Shown piece by piece: positions 16,605 through 25,114 of a stretch of 35,926 nucleotides of DNA; positions within the stretch are counted from its first letter, which is position 1, and every line of letters begins with the position of its first letter. Below the pieces are notes generated by a model that had not been told where the DNA came from, made no database searches, and saw nothing but the letters and a program-made list of their open reading frames with translations. Position numbers and translations under genes: made by a program. This DNA comes from Candidatus Synechococcus spongiarum LMB bulk15M (GTDB lineage Bacteria; Cyanobacteriota; Cyanobacteriia; PCC-6307; Cyanobiaceae). Location of the stretch: assembly GCA_002018045.1 (NCBI GenBank), contig MWLD01000051.1, forward strand, positions 1-35,926, in the 5' to 3' direction.

Positions 16605-16862
16605 ATGGATCGCCCCAAGTTGGTGGCTCTGATCACAGGGATAGTCTCCATTGCCCTGGCAGTGCTCTACCTGGCCCTGGTGCTCGTTCTGGATCACCGC
16701 TCCGGACTGGCGCCGGCGCCGGTGGCGGGGTCGGTACTCGGTATGGTGAGACCTCCATTCACAAACGAGTTGGCACTCCATGCTCGACGAACGGCTTCGA
16801 GAAACTCGTCATGGGCATTGAGCAGCGCTTCAACGTCCCGTTCATTGCCGGAATGGCACTGA
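16605..16862 (+). CDS. Small single-pass membrane protein, 3' end replaced by islet sequence
   Basis: The frame begins MDRPKLVALITGIVSIALA and forms one membrane helix (about 8-29), then DHRSGLAPAPV. Within the 61-bp repeat (16664-16724) it leaves backbone sequence and runs on into the start of the methylase gene in another frame, so the last 40 or so residues are probably not original. Similar tiny genes sit after this decarboxylase in marine Synechococcus (recalled). The native 3' end may have been short. Function unknown. Confidence 0.55.
   Translation: MDRPKLVALITGIVSIALAVLYLALVLVLDHRSGLAPAPVAGSVLGMVRPPFTNELALHARRTASRNSSWALSSASTSRSLPEWH
16664..16724 (+). repeat. 61-bp direct repeat, left boundary of the methylase islet
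   Basis: Begins GCTCTACCTGGCCCTGG and matches 20269-20329 at 58 of 61 positions in the same orientation. It lies in the 3' part of the small membrane-protein gene. Confidence 0.92.
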
Positions 16863-18991
16863 AGGAAAAGCAGATCCAGCAGAATTATCGTCCTGTCATT
16901 GCTGTCCACAAGTGGTTTGCCCGACGTCCCGGGACGCTGTTCCGCGGACTGATGCTCGCGGAGTTCGGAGACGATGACCTGGAGCGTATGTTCTTTGAAT
17001 CAAACGACTTCTCGGGCCTTCGGATTGCCGACCCCTTCATGGGCGGTGGCACACCGTTGATTGAAGCCAACCGCATCGGTTGTGACGTCATCGGCTTTGA
17101 CGTGAATCCGATGGCCGCGTGGGTCGTCCGAGAAGAAATTCAAGGGCTTGACCTCAACAGCTACAGGCAAGCTGCCAACGAGCTTGTATCAACGCTGCAA
17201 GACCAGATCGGCGCCTACTATCGAACCTCATGCCCTCTCTATGGCGACCCTGACGTTCCCGTGAAGTCTTTTCTCTGGGTCAAGGTGCTTGAGTGTGACG
17301 CCTGCAGTTTCACGTTCGACCTGTTTCCGGGATATCTGCTTGCCGAAGACCGTCGCCACCCGAAGAACGTCGTGGTCTGTCACAAGTGTGGCGCATTGAA
17401 CGAGGTTGCAGAACGTCGTGCTCCAGGACACTGTCACGCGTGTGACGTCATTCTTTCCATCGCGGGACCCGCTCGTCAGGGGCGCTGCACATGTCCCTGC
17501 TGCGGGTACGAAAATCGTTATCCAGGTGACCGACGCGCTCCTCTAAACCATCGTCTCTTTGCGATCGAGTACTACAACCCGGAGAGAAAGCCGGTGCATA
17601 AGGGTCGCTTCTTCAAGAAACCCGATCCTGACGACATCGCACGGGTGGAAGCCGCCCGTGAACATTGGCGGCGCATGGACGAACGTTTTGTGCCCGACGA
17701 ACTAATTCCTCCTGGTGATGAAACCTCGCGACTGCACCGCTGGGGCTACAGTCGGTATCGACAGATGTTTAATCCTCGCCAGTTGTTGGGCCTGGAGGCC
17801 AGTTGCCGGTTGATTGCGGATGTACCGAACGAGAGGATCCGTGCCGCACTGGCCACCAACTTGTCGGATCTCTTGCGATACCAGAACATGTTGTGCCGCT
17901 ACGACACCATGGCTCTGAAGTCGCTGGATGTCTTTTCTATTCATGGTTTCCCGGTCGGTCTCGTGCAATGTGAATCCAACCTCCTGGGCATCATCAACGG
18001 TTCCGGTGTCAACGTAGGGTCGGGAGGCTGGTCGAACATTGTCCGGAAATACATCAGGGCGAAGAGCTACTGCGAAGCTCCCTTTGAAGTCCGATCCGAA
18101 GGAAAGCACAAGATACGTGTACCGATTGACGGCGAGTGGATAGGAGATTGCGCGAACAGCACGCGCCGGCGCATCGCCATCCACTGTGCAAACTCGGCCC
18201 AGGTTGCGCTGCCTGCCGGAACGCTGGATGCCGTGTTCACGGACCCGCCGTACTTCGGCAACGTCCAGTACGGTGAACTCATGGATTTCTGCTATGTCTG
18301 GCTCCGGCGACTGGCTCCGCCGGGTACGGAGGGTTTTGATCGGCCTTCCACACGGTCCACGGATGAACTGACCGGCAACGTTACCCAGTTGCGCGGCCTC
18401 GAGCACTTTGCGGAGGGACTGGCCAGCGTCTATTCCCACATGGCAGAGGCGCTGAAGCCTGAAGCACCTCTGGTGTTCACCTATCACCACAACAAACTGG
18501 ATGCCTACTGCGCCGTCGGGTTGGCGATCCTTGATGCCGGCCTCACCTGTTCGGCTACGTTGCCGTGCCCTGCGGAGATGGGAGGATCCATTCACATCCG
18601 TGGAACGGCTTCGTCTATTGTGGATACCGTCTTCGTATGCCGGGATTCCAGGGTCAGGCACGCCGAGAAGGAGACCCCGGCCACGGTTGCAGACCTGGTC
18701 GTGGTGGTTGCCCATGACCTCGCCCAATTAAGAATGGCGGGGAGAGCCGCAACTCACGGGGATGCCCGATGCGTCCTGTTCGGGCAATTGACGCGGGTAG
18801 CCGTGGAGCAACTGCGCCCGGACTGGAACCGATCCGCAACGACCGCTGAGAAGCTCTCACATCTACGGAACCGAATGGTTGCCTTTGGCGAGGTGGAAGC
18901 TCTTGCCCGCCAAGCGGCCGAGGCTTCATGCAAACCCAAATCACCCGTGCATACAGTGTCGGTCCAGAAAACCATGGGGGTACTATCGTGA
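16811..18991 (+). CDS. DUF1156-type DNA N6-adenine/N4-cytosine methylase
   Basis: A 726-residue methylase. The N-terminus IEQRFNVPFIAGMALKEKQ and HKWFARRPGTLFRG is characteristic of DUF1156 proteins. The SAM-binding motif is IADPFMGGGTPLIEA (Asp74 onwards) and the catalytic motif is DPPYFGNVQYG (478-488). The central part carries four CxxC-like pairs (CDAC, CHKC, CHAC, CPCC), suggesting one or two zinc ribbons. This type normally belongs to large defence operons; here the module is short. It should methylate the host DNA to mark it as self. Its TGA stop overlaps the GTG of the next gene (GTGA), so the two are translated together. The start has only a weak AGAAA upstream. Confidence 0.9.
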   Translation: MGIEQRFNVPFIAGMALKEKQIQQNYRPVIAVHKWFARRPGTLFRGLMLAEFGDDDLERMFFESNDFSGLRIADPFMGGGTPLIEANRIGCDVIGFDVNPMAAWVVREEIQGLDLNSYRQAANELVSTLQDQIGAYYRTSCPLYGDPDVPVKSFLWVKVLECDACSFTFDLFPGYLLAEDRRHPKNVVVCHKCGALNEVAERRAPGHCHACDVILSIAGPARQGRCTCPCCGYENRYPGDRRAPLNHRLFAIEYYNPERKPVHKGRFFKKPDPDDIARVEAAREHWRRMDERFVPDELIPPGDETSRLHRWGYSRYRQMFNPRQLLGLEASCRLIADVPNERIRAALATNLSDLLRYQNMLCRYDTMALKSLDVFSIHGFPVGLVQCESNLLGIINGSGVNVGSGGWSNIVRKYIRAKSYCEAPFEVRSEGKHKIRVPIDGEWIGDCANSTRRRIAIHCANSAQVALPAGTLDAVFTDPPYFGNVQYGELMDFCYVWLRRLAPPGTEGFDRPSTRSTDELTGNVTQLRGLEHFAEGLASVYSHMAEALKPEAPLVFTYHHNKLDAYCAVGLAILDAGLTCSATLPCPAEMGGSIHIRGTASSIVDTVFVCRDSRVRHAEKETPATVADLVVVVAHDLAQLRMAGRAATHGDARCVLFGQLTRVAVEQLRPDWNRSATTAEKLSHLRNRMVAFGEVEALARQAAEASCKPKSPVHTVSVQKTMGVLS

Positions 18992-20031
18992 AGTTTCCGT
19001 TTGAGGTCTCCTTTGAGGAAGTCCAGGCCGACCTGGATGTTTATGTCGATGCCGTGTTCGGTTGCCTGACGTCCGAGTTCCTTGTCATGCCTAAGGGCAA
19101 GGGATTCATCGAGTTTGCAGTGTTTGAAGAGGGATATGAACGCTTGAAGCGTGCAACAGGCGGGTTTCGTGAGGTAACGCCCGAGACAGTTGGCGCCGCC
19201 GTGTACGACACCCCGATTGCACTTGTTGTTCTCCGATGCATGATCGGTTTTACGCCTCCGGAATGGGCATACTATGCTAGCCGCCAGACTGGTATCAGTG
19301 TGACACAGAATGCAGCTCGTGCCATTGATCGCAATATCCGCATGGATCCGAAAGCTTCGTTGCCAAGTCCAGGGACCGTGCAGGGGCGGCGTATTCGCGC
19401 CCTGATCTCTGCCGCCTGTGATGCCCTTGCATCCGGTGTACCTCGACAGGCCAACGATACCCTGCACCGCCTGGACAAGGCCGATACAAAGGCAGGGCTG
19501 GTCAGCGTCAGGGCATCCGCCAGCCTCGGTGTTCCCTATTCCGTTCTTCTGTACGAACGCCTCCTGGGACGTCCTTTTGCCGGACATCGTGACTCGATCA
19601 GTGAACTGATTGGTAACGTGATTGAGAACGCCATTGAGAACGTATTGACGGAGGCAGGAATCAGCTTTCGCAAGACAAGGCGGGCAGAGCGCTTGGCGGG
19701 CTTTGACCAGGCGCCGGATTTCGTAGTGCCGAACGAGTTCAACCCCAAGGTTGTGATCGAGGCCAAACTGACGGAAGACGACGGCACGGCGCGGGATAAG
19801 GTTACCCGGGTCCAGCATCTTGGAGCCCTCAGCCTGGAAGGGCAACCTCCAGGCAGGCCGAGGTTCGAGGTCGTCGCTTGTATTGCGGGTAGGGGATTCG
19901 GCGTTCGCCGCGAAGACATGAAGAAACTGCTGCTCGCCACACGGGGCAAGGTGTTCACCTTGAGAAATATACCCGACCTTGTGGATAAAACACTCCTGAC
20001 GGACTTCCGCCCAATTTCCCATACAGTGTGA
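18988..20031 (+). CDS. Candidate PD-(D/E)XK nuclease coupled to the methylase
   Basis: A 347-residue protein that I do not recognise as a named family. The C-terminal half contains DFVVPNEFNPKVVIEAK (Asp244, Glu258, Lys260), the D...ExK pattern of PD-(D/E)XK nucleases, after a helix with ENAIENVLTEAGI. The N-terminal half has no obvious motif and may bind DNA. The GTG at 18988 overlaps the methylase stop, which favours this start over an upstream ATG at 18928. The arrangement suggests it is the restriction half of a two-gene restriction-modification unit. Alternatives are a nuclease that needs other subunits, now lost, or a regulatory partner. Confidence 0.6.
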   Translation: MKFPFEVSFEEVQADLDVYVDAVFGCLTSEFLVMPKGKGFIEFAVFEEGYERLKRATGGFREVTPETVGAAVYDTPIALVVLRCMIGFTPPEWAYYASRQTGISVTQNAARAIDRNIRMDPKASLPSPGTVQGRRIRALISAACDALASGVPRQANDTLHRLDKADTKAGLVSVRASASLGVPYSVLLYERLLGRPFAGHRDSISELIGNVIENAIENVLTEAGISFRKTRRAERLAGFDQAPDFVVPNEFNPKVVIEAKLTEDDGTARDKVTRVQHLGALSLEGQPPGRPRFEVVACIAGRGFGVRREDMKKLLLATRGKVFTLRNIPDLVDKTLLTDFRPISHTV

Positions 20032-20069
20032 TAGCCTGAGTAAGCAACCAGCCATGGGGTAGCAGATTG

Positions 20070-20219
20070 ATGTCCGAATTCAAATTCTCGCAACTGGGAC
20101 TGGCGAGCATATTGAGCCAGAACAGGCTGGTCGTGCCGCCAAACCAGAGAAACTACTCTTGGACAAAGGACCGTCAAAAAAAGCTGAGCGAACTGGCACT
20201 AACAACATGGCCGTTTTAG
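20070..20219 (+). pseudogene. Truncated DUF262 (GmrS-like) protein, 49 residues
   Basis: An ATG frame starts MSEFKFSQLGLASIL, contains VVPPNQRNYSWTKDRQKKL and stops at TAG 20217-20219. The 'P.QR.Y.W' block after a short N-terminal helix is the hallmark start of DUF262 proteins, which use a ParB-like nuclease fold and act against modified phage DNA (GmrSD, BrxU). Full proteins are several hundred residues long, so this is an N-terminal remnant. Its presence behind the nuclease suggests the islet once carried more defence genes. Confidence 0.6.
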
Positions 20220-20268
20220 CTGTGTGCAACTCAGATGAAATGTGAGACGGGGCGAATGCCTTAGCGCC

Positions 20269-20329
20269 GCTCTACCTGGCCCTGGTGCTCATTCCGGATC
20301 ACCGCTCCGGAATGGCGCCGGCGCCGGTG
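20269..20329 (+). repeat. 61-bp direct repeat, right boundary of the methylase islet
   Basis: Matches 16664-16724 with three differences. It overlaps the last codons of the GTPase gene (APAPAPFRSGDPE on the - strand). Similarity ends on both sides of the 61 bases. Confidence 0.92.
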
Positions 20330-21872
20330 CCTGGTGCGGCCGCTGGCCTGGCGGCAGGCCCTTCAGGCGCCGTTGCAGTGGCTCCACGATCCGCTCCACA
20401 GCCATGGCGAGAAAATCGTTGAGCCGGTTTTGGCGGCGATTCAGGTCGTAGTGCTTGCGAATGGCGGCGGCCATGCCCCCGTCTCCCCAGTCCTGATTGC
20501 GGCTGAAGTACTCCATCAGGCTGGCGCCTGCGACCCGGGTCAGCCATGCGGCGCTCACCCCTTGCAGTGCCTTGGCTACCACCAGTGCGGGCCAGGCGGT
20601 GCTGAGGGCGGTGGTGAGGAGCATGGCGCCCCCCTTCACCAAGCCCAACCCCGTCATGGTGCGCCCCACCGCCAGGGCCAGCTCCTGCCCCTGATCCCGA
20701 CCCAGCTTGACCCCATGGATCCGTCCCAGCTCCAGCACCATCTGGGCGTTGACCGCGGCTGCACCCAGAAGATCCAGCCCCGGCAGGGGCGTCAGGGCGA
20801 TAATTCCACCACCAATCCAGGCATAGCGCTCAATGACGGTGCGGCTATCCCGCTCCCGCTGGTTGGTGAGCACCGCCTCGGTATCCACGGAGAGGTGGTG
20901 GCTTTGCAGAAGAATGTTGTCGGCCATGAGCTCATCTCCTTCAAGGCGCAACACCTGAGCCAGGCGGCGCAGTAGAGCCGCCACCTCGGGGACGAACGAA
21001 GACGCCCCTGAGGCGGTGGTCAATCGTGGCGATGCACTGCTGGCGGAAATCACGTCCTCCGGCGGCAGTTGGGGAGCGCAGCGCTGCCGCAGCACCTGCA
21101 GCAGCCGCTGTTCCTGCTGTTGCCCCAGCAGGTCGCACTTGTTGAGCACCAGAAGAAGACGCTTGCCCAGGGACAACAGCAACTGCACCATGCGCAGTTC
21201 GCTGTCCCGCAGGTCACCGTCCACAACAAACAGCAGCAGGTCCGCCTGAACCGCTTTGCGCCGCGCCATGTCCTCCCGCCCCTGCCCATGGGCGCCGCTT
21301 TCCAGAATGCCTGGCGTATCCACCAGCCGCACACCACGGCTGAGGCCCGCCATGGGGAGGCGGTAGGCGTGGCTGGCCCGGGTGGAACCCATGGCAGGCT
21401 CTACGGAACCCACCTTGTCTCCCAAGAGGGCGCGGATCAGGGAGGTTTTGCCGCTGGACCCCGTGCCAAACACCACCACCACCAGATCTCCCCGTTCCAA
21501 CTCCGCCGCCACCTGGCGGCGCTCACCCTCCAGGACCTGGCGCACCACCTGGTCCTGCACCAGTTCCAACTGCTGCTCAATGCTGTCCAGATGTTCCCCG
21601 GCAGCCTCCCGCCTGGAGTCGAAGGCAACGGGAAGGGCCTTGCCTGGGGAACGCCTGGTCCACCGTAGGGATTTCCGTCCGTCCCATGTGGTCCATCCCA
21701 ACCAGCCCAGGGCCGCCAGGACAACAACAAACAGGGGCACTCCCCAACCACCCGCCAGGGTTTGCAGGCTCTGGGCCAGCCCCGCCAACAGGGTGACCAC
21801 CATCCACAAGGCCAGAAGGGCCACCAGCACCACGGCCACACTCCGGATCAGCCGACGGTTCCGTTTCCTCAT
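20289..21872 (-). CDS. Dynamin/Era-like membrane GTPase with DUF697 domain
   Basis: A 527-residue protein. Two N-terminal membrane helices (about 9-30 and 40-58) precede a GTPase domain with the P-loop GTGSSGKTSL, switch DTPGILESG and the NKCDLL specificity motif. A C-terminal DUF697 region follows, with hydrophobic helices including GGIIALTPLPGLDLLGAAA. Such proteins are conserved in cyanobacteria and plastids and are thought to act at membranes; the exact task is unknown. It is followed after three bases by lspA on the same strand (lspA is upstream in transcription). Its last codons lie inside the right 61-bp repeat, so the C-terminus may have been altered by the islet. Confidence 0.85.
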   Translation of the reverse strand: MRKRNRRLIRSVAVVLVALLALWMVVTLLAGLAQSLQTLAGGWGVPLFVVVLAALGWLGWTTWDGRKSLRWTRRSPGKALPVAFDSRREAAGEHLDSIEQQLELVQDQVVRQVLEGERRQVAAELERGDLVVVVFGTGSSGKTSLIRALLGDKVGSVEPAMGSTRASHAYRLPMAGLSRGVRLVDTPGILESGAHGQGREDMARRKAVQADLLLFVVDGDLRDSELRMVQLLLSLGKRLLLVLNKCDLLGQQQEQRLLQVLRQRCAPQLPPEDVISASSASPRLTTASGASSFVPEVAALLRRLAQVLRLEGDELMADNILLQSHHLSVDTEAVLTNQRERDSRTVIERYAWIGGGIIALTPLPGLDLLGAAAVNAQMVLELGRIHGVKLGRDQGQELALAVGRTMTGLGLVKGGAMLLTTALSTAWPALVVAKALQGVSAAWLTRVAGASLMEYFSRNQDWGDGGMAAAIRKHYDLNRRQNRLNDFLAMAVERIVEPLQRRLKGLPPGQRPHQAPAPAPFRSGDPE

Positions 21873-21875
21873 GAC

Positions 21876-22394
21876 CTACGATCTGCGGCTTTGCAGCAGG
21901 GTATCCAGCAACAGCAGTGCCACAGCCATGTTGATGGCCACGTCCGCCAGGTTGAACACGGGGAACCATTCGTTCACCAACGGCACCAACGGCACCCATT
22001 CAATCCAATCCACCACTGCGCCCAGACGCCAGCGGTCCAGACCGTTCCCCATGGCGCCAGCCAACAGCAACCCATAGGCCACGGCACTCGATAGACGCCG
22101 GGGTGGACGCCTCAACAGCCACAGCACCAGCCCCAGGCTCACCAGAAACGAGATCAACCCCAGCCACACCACGCCGCCGTGAAACAAGCTGAAGGCTGCA
22201 CCTGTGTTCTCCACCAGTCGCCACTGCAGGAGACCTGGCAGGACCGGTTGCACCTGACCCAGGTGGAGTTGATGCACCATCAGCGCCTTGCTCAGTTGAT
22301 CCAACGCCGTGCCGCCAGCGGCCACCAGCAGGCTGATGCCGGCAAGCCGTCGTTTCCGACACCGGAGATCAAGGTAGGGTTGTGGATTGGGCAC
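21876..22394 (-). CDS. lspA: Lipoprotein signal peptidase LspA
   Basis: About 172 residues with four membrane helices. The conserved blocks are DQLSKALMV, WRLVENTGAAFSLF, GAMGNGLDRWRLGAVVDWIE and FPVFNLADVAINM; the catalytic aspartates are in the last two. The enzyme removes signal peptides from prolipoproteins in the plasma membrane. The GTG at 22394 is preferred because it starts directly after the bioY stop; a TTG at 22436 would overlap bioY and adds an unlikely N-terminus. Confidence 0.9.
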   Translation of the reverse strand: MPNPQPYLDLRCRKRRLAGISLLVAAGGTALDQLSKALMVHQLHLGQVQPVLPGLLQWRLVENTGAAFSLFHGGVVWLGLISFLVSLGLVLWLLRRPPRRLSSAVAYGLLLAGAMGNGLDRWRLGAVVDWIEWVPLVPLVNEWFPVFNLADVAINMAVALLLLDTLLQSRRS

Positions 22395-22398
22395 GGTT

Positions 22399-22965
22399 TC
22401 AGTAGAGCAGGAGACGGCGGAGCAATGCGGCAGCAACGGCCACGGGGCAGGCCATCACCGCTTGCAGCAGCAGGGGCAGGAGCCAATGGCTGACCATCAA
22501 CTCCGGCCAAGGCATGGACCAGTGGCCCACCACTGCGCCCAGGAGCAAGTACGCTCCCCCGCACAGGGAGACCACCACAACCCCTGTCAGGGCCACAAAC
22601 CAGAGGCTGAAGGGATCCCGTAAAGCGACCTGTTGACCAATGCGTCCCACCAACCATGCACCGGGAATCAAGCCCAGTAAATAGCCAAATCCCGGTTCCA
22701 GCACGTAATCCGGACCACCCCCGGCATGGAAGACGGGAAACTGCGTCAGCCCGAAGGCCAGATAGGCCACGGCAGTCATGAGTCCAACGCGGGCGCCACA
22801 GATGAGAGCCGTCAGCAGCACTGCCGCCAACTGGCCGCTGGTGGGCAATTCCACCAGGCTGAGGCCCCCCAGGGTTGGCACTGCCATGGTGGGCTGGAGC
22901 AATCCCGCCACGATGGCCAGCAGCAGGCCCATCACAACACCCACCAGGTTCATCAAAGCCGTCAT
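22399..22965 (-). CDS. bioY: Biotin transporter substrate-binding subunit BioY
   Basis: A 188-residue membrane protein with about five to six hydrophobic segments. It has the BioY-type features LVELPTSGQLAAVLLTALICGARVG-like loop, LGLTQFPVF and the GFGYLLGLIPGAWLVG segment. BioY binds biotin as the S-component of an ECF transporter or works alone. It is the first gene of the bioY-lspA-GTPase run on this strand. A biotin-specific regulator site was not seen. Confidence 0.85.
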   Translation of the reverse strand: MTALMNLVGVVMGLLLAIVAGLLQPTMAVPTLGGLSLVELPTSGQLAAVLLTALICGARVGLMTAVAYLAFGLTQFPVFHAGGGPDYVLEPGFGYLLGLIPGAWLVGRIGQQVALRDPFSLWFVALTGVVVVSLCGGAYLLLGAVVGHWSMPWPELMVSHWLLPLLLQAVMACPVAVAAALLRRLLLY

Positions 22966-23045
22966 GGCATCGTTCGGGGATTGGAGTTGTCCGGCGGGAC
23001 GGTGGGGCTGGGTCTACACTCAAGCGCCCTTGCGCTGGTGGATCC

Positions 23046-23282
23046 ATGGAGCAGGTTGACGGGCCATGCCCGGCTTTTGACACAGGCGCCCTGGTTCACC
23101 TGATCCGGGATCAACCCTACCTGAAAACCGCAGATCCCATGCCCATGCTCCGTCCCCCGGATCTGGTGGAGGTCGGGGATGAGGGGGTAGTGGTGGAATT
23201 GCGCCCACGGAACATGTTGGCTGTACGCTTCCGGCGGGGCACGTTTCTCCTGGCTGCGGATCAGGTGGAGCCCGTCGACTGA
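23046..23282 (+). CDS. sipA: SipA-like regulatory protein (DUF3148)
   Basis: A 78-residue protein. The core LKTADPMPMLRPPDLVEVGDEGVV is the signature of SipA/DUF3148, a small SH3-like beta-barrel. In Synechococcus SipA binds the histidine kinase NblS, which controls responses to strong light and nutrient stress, so this gene probably tunes photosynthesis stress signalling. The ATG at 23046 fits; an N-terminal extension of about 13 residues precedes the domain. Its 3' end overlaps the convergent M16-like gene by 22 bp. Confidence 0.85.
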   Translation: MEQVDGPCPAFDTGALVHLIRDQPYLKTADPMPMLRPPDLVEVGDEGVVVELRPRNMLAVRFRRGTFLLAADQVEPVD

Positions 23283-24532
23283 GACCAGATGTGCCCCAGG
23301 GGCGCCGCCAGCGACTGGGGACCAACCACGGCGAGACGGGGTTGGCTGAGCCACTGGCGCACCACCCGTTGACATCCGGCGCCGTCCCGCTGTGCCACCT
23401 GGGCCAACTGCTGCTCTGCTGCATCCACGGCCATCCCGTACCCGCGCAGCAGGGCCAGCCGTTCAGCCACCTGGCCACTGGTCTGCAGGGCCGCCACTTC
23501 CTGCCCCTGCAGTTTGGTGTGGGCCAATTGCAGTTCCTTGGGTTGAAGGGGCTTCTCCAGAAGTCGCCACCACTCCGCCAGCAATAGCTCCAACGCCAAG
23601 GCTGCCCGCTCCTGGCTGGTTGAGAGGTGAGCCGTAAAAGGGGCGCTCCGCTGGCGTACGGGAAACAACACCCCCACTTCATAGGCCAGGCCGTGGGTTT
23701 CACGGATCACCTGGGGCAACCGGGCGCTCATCCCGGTGCTGAGGTGGCATTGCAGTAGGCGCAGAGTCGCCCGATCCTGGTGGTTGATCCCACAGGTGGA
23801 GGCCCCCAGAAGCAACACCACCTGCTCCGTGTCCTGGGGATGGAAGGTCATGGTGGCTGAACCGGGGAGAGCTACGGGCTGCTCCGCAGGAGCGGGAGAA
23901 GCGTTGGGTGTCAAAGCCGTGGCCAGAGCCGTCAGGTGGTCGGTGGTGGCCTGGTCCAGACGGCCCGCCGCGGCAATGACCATGGCGCTGCGCCTCCAGC
24001 CTTGATGTGCCTGGTGCAGTTGGCTGGATGTCAATGCCGCCACGTCTGCTTTCAAGCCAAGAGGGGCATGGCCGTATCCTCCATGGCCATAGAGCAGACG
24101 GCGGAGATCCGCCAGGGCGAGTTGGAGGGGATCCTCCCGCTGTTGATCCAGGGCTTGCAGGGTGAGTTGCTGCTCTCGCCGCACCTCACGGGGCGCCAGC
24201 CGCGGCGTTCGGACCATCTCCCGTAAGCGCTCCAGCAAGGGCGGAGCATCCGTGGCCATGCAACCCAGACACAACACCACGGCGTCTTCCCGAGCGCTGG
24301 CCGCAAAACAGGCTCCGCGAGCCTCCAACTCTTCCGCCAAGGCCACGGCATCCTGACGGACAGTTCCTCGCTGAATGGCACTGGCCAACAGGTGGGCCTG
24401 TCCCCGTTGCCCTGGCGGATCGGCGGCACTGCCCCCGGCAATCCACCAGCACAGGGCCATGACCCCGACATGGCGACGCTGCTGAACCAGCAACTCTACG
24501 CGCTGATGGCGGTGGTGCAGGTCAAGACGCAT
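23261..24532 (-). CDS. M16 (insulinase-type) protein lacking the zinc motif
   Basis: A 423-residue protein with the two-lobed M16 fold. The N-lobe segment GQRGQAHLLASAIQRGT occupies the place where active members have HxxEH, so zinc cannot be bound there; the R/Y pair region IRETHGLAYEVGV is present in the C-lobe. Cyanobacteria usually encode an active and an inactive M16 subunit next to each other. Here the active partner is not beside it; the upstream neighbour is a decayed GIY-YIG gene. The protein could be the non-catalytic subunit of a processing peptidase. Confidence 0.8.
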   Translation of the reverse strand: MRLDLHHRHQRVELLVQQRRHVGVMALCWWIAGGSAADPPGQRGQAHLLASAIQRGTVRQDAVALAEELEARGACFAASAREDAVVLCLGCMATDAPPLLERLREMVRTPRLAPREVRREQQLTLQALDQQREDPLQLALADLRRLLYGHGGYGHAPLGLKADVAALTSSQLHQAHQGWRRSAMVIAAAGRLDQATTDHLTALATALTPNASPAPAEQPVALPGSATMTFHPQDTEQVVLLLGASTCGINHQDRATLRLLQCHLSTGMSARLPQVIRETHGLAYEVGVLFPVRQRSAPFTAHLSTSQERAALALELLLAEWWRLLEKPLQPKELQLAHTKLQGQEVAALQTSGQVAERLALLRGYGMAVDAAEQQLAQVAQRDGAGCQRVVRQWLSQPRLAVVGPQSLAAPLGHIWSQSTGST

Positions 24533-24691
24533 GGGGAAGGAGGGTACGGCGAGTGAAACGGAGGCAGCCGGACAGGCAGCGGTGATCCGGTGGACAGGTC
24601 AGGAGCAACTGTTTGCACGGTCTGTCTCCCACAGTTGCCCCATGGTGTTGGAGAGTCTTGGCGGACCCGTGTCGCGTGGATCCGGGAGGCC

Positions 24692-25114
24692 TTAAAGCCA
24701 GGGGTTTGCAAGCATGACGCTATCCGGCAATTCGGAGCAACTGGGCAGAACGTCAATCATACTGCTGGTCTCGTCTCCTTCTTCGGTGCAACTTGCAAAA
24801 AGCGGGCCTTGACTTCCTTCACTGATTCGTCTAATAGCATCATCTTTCATATGGAACACGTTGAAGTGATCGCATGAGCATCCTGTTTTCACTCCACTAT
24901 CAAAGACCACGCAGAGCCTGGCGCCTGTCTTGTCATTCTTGGTAAGGAATTGGTGGCCCTTTTGATCCATATAACCTTTCTGACCGCCAACAATGAAGAA
25001 GTCATCCACATTGATTTCACTATTACCCTTATTTTCCTTGAAGGAACGTGCGTCCCGTAAGCCAGGGTCAAGTTTCTTTTGAACTTGGTCAAAGTCTGGT
25101 TCGAAGGTTGCGTT
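24692..25114 (-). pseudogene. Decayed GIY-YIG nuclease family gene
   Basis: The frame reads FEPDFDQVQKKLDPGLRDA, then VDDFFIVGGQKGYMDQKG and TKNDKTGARLCVVFDSG, then GPLFASCTEEGDET. These blocks in this order match the middle of a large GIY-YIG nuclease family (recalled). The next part should be the catalytic 'GTIYVLRS' strand, but here it is SSMIDVLPS and the frame ends at 24692. The upstream boundary is an in-phase stop at 25115-25117; a frame at 25089-25322 in another phase might hold a piece of the 5' part, but I could not match it. The gene is therefore truncated, probably frameshifted and catalytically dead. The rest of 24533-25378 shows nothing else. Confidence 0.55.

Larger units (their letters stand above)
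16664..20329. mobile_element. Inserted defence islet bounded by 61-bp direct repeats
   Basis: A methylase, a coupled nuclease candidate and a DUF262 fragment lie between two near-identical 61-bp repeats. The repeats come from the 3' region shared by the small membrane-protein gene and the convergent GTPase gene, so the flanking genes keep their 3' ends, as is often the case at integration hot spots. No recombinase or transposase is present; insertion by an element supplying the enzyme in trans, or by homologous recombination, is inferred. Confidence 0.55.

Noticed and set aside
16694-16909. 71-codon frame antisense to the methylase start
   Set aside because: It overlaps the well-conserved methylase N-terminus and resembles no family.
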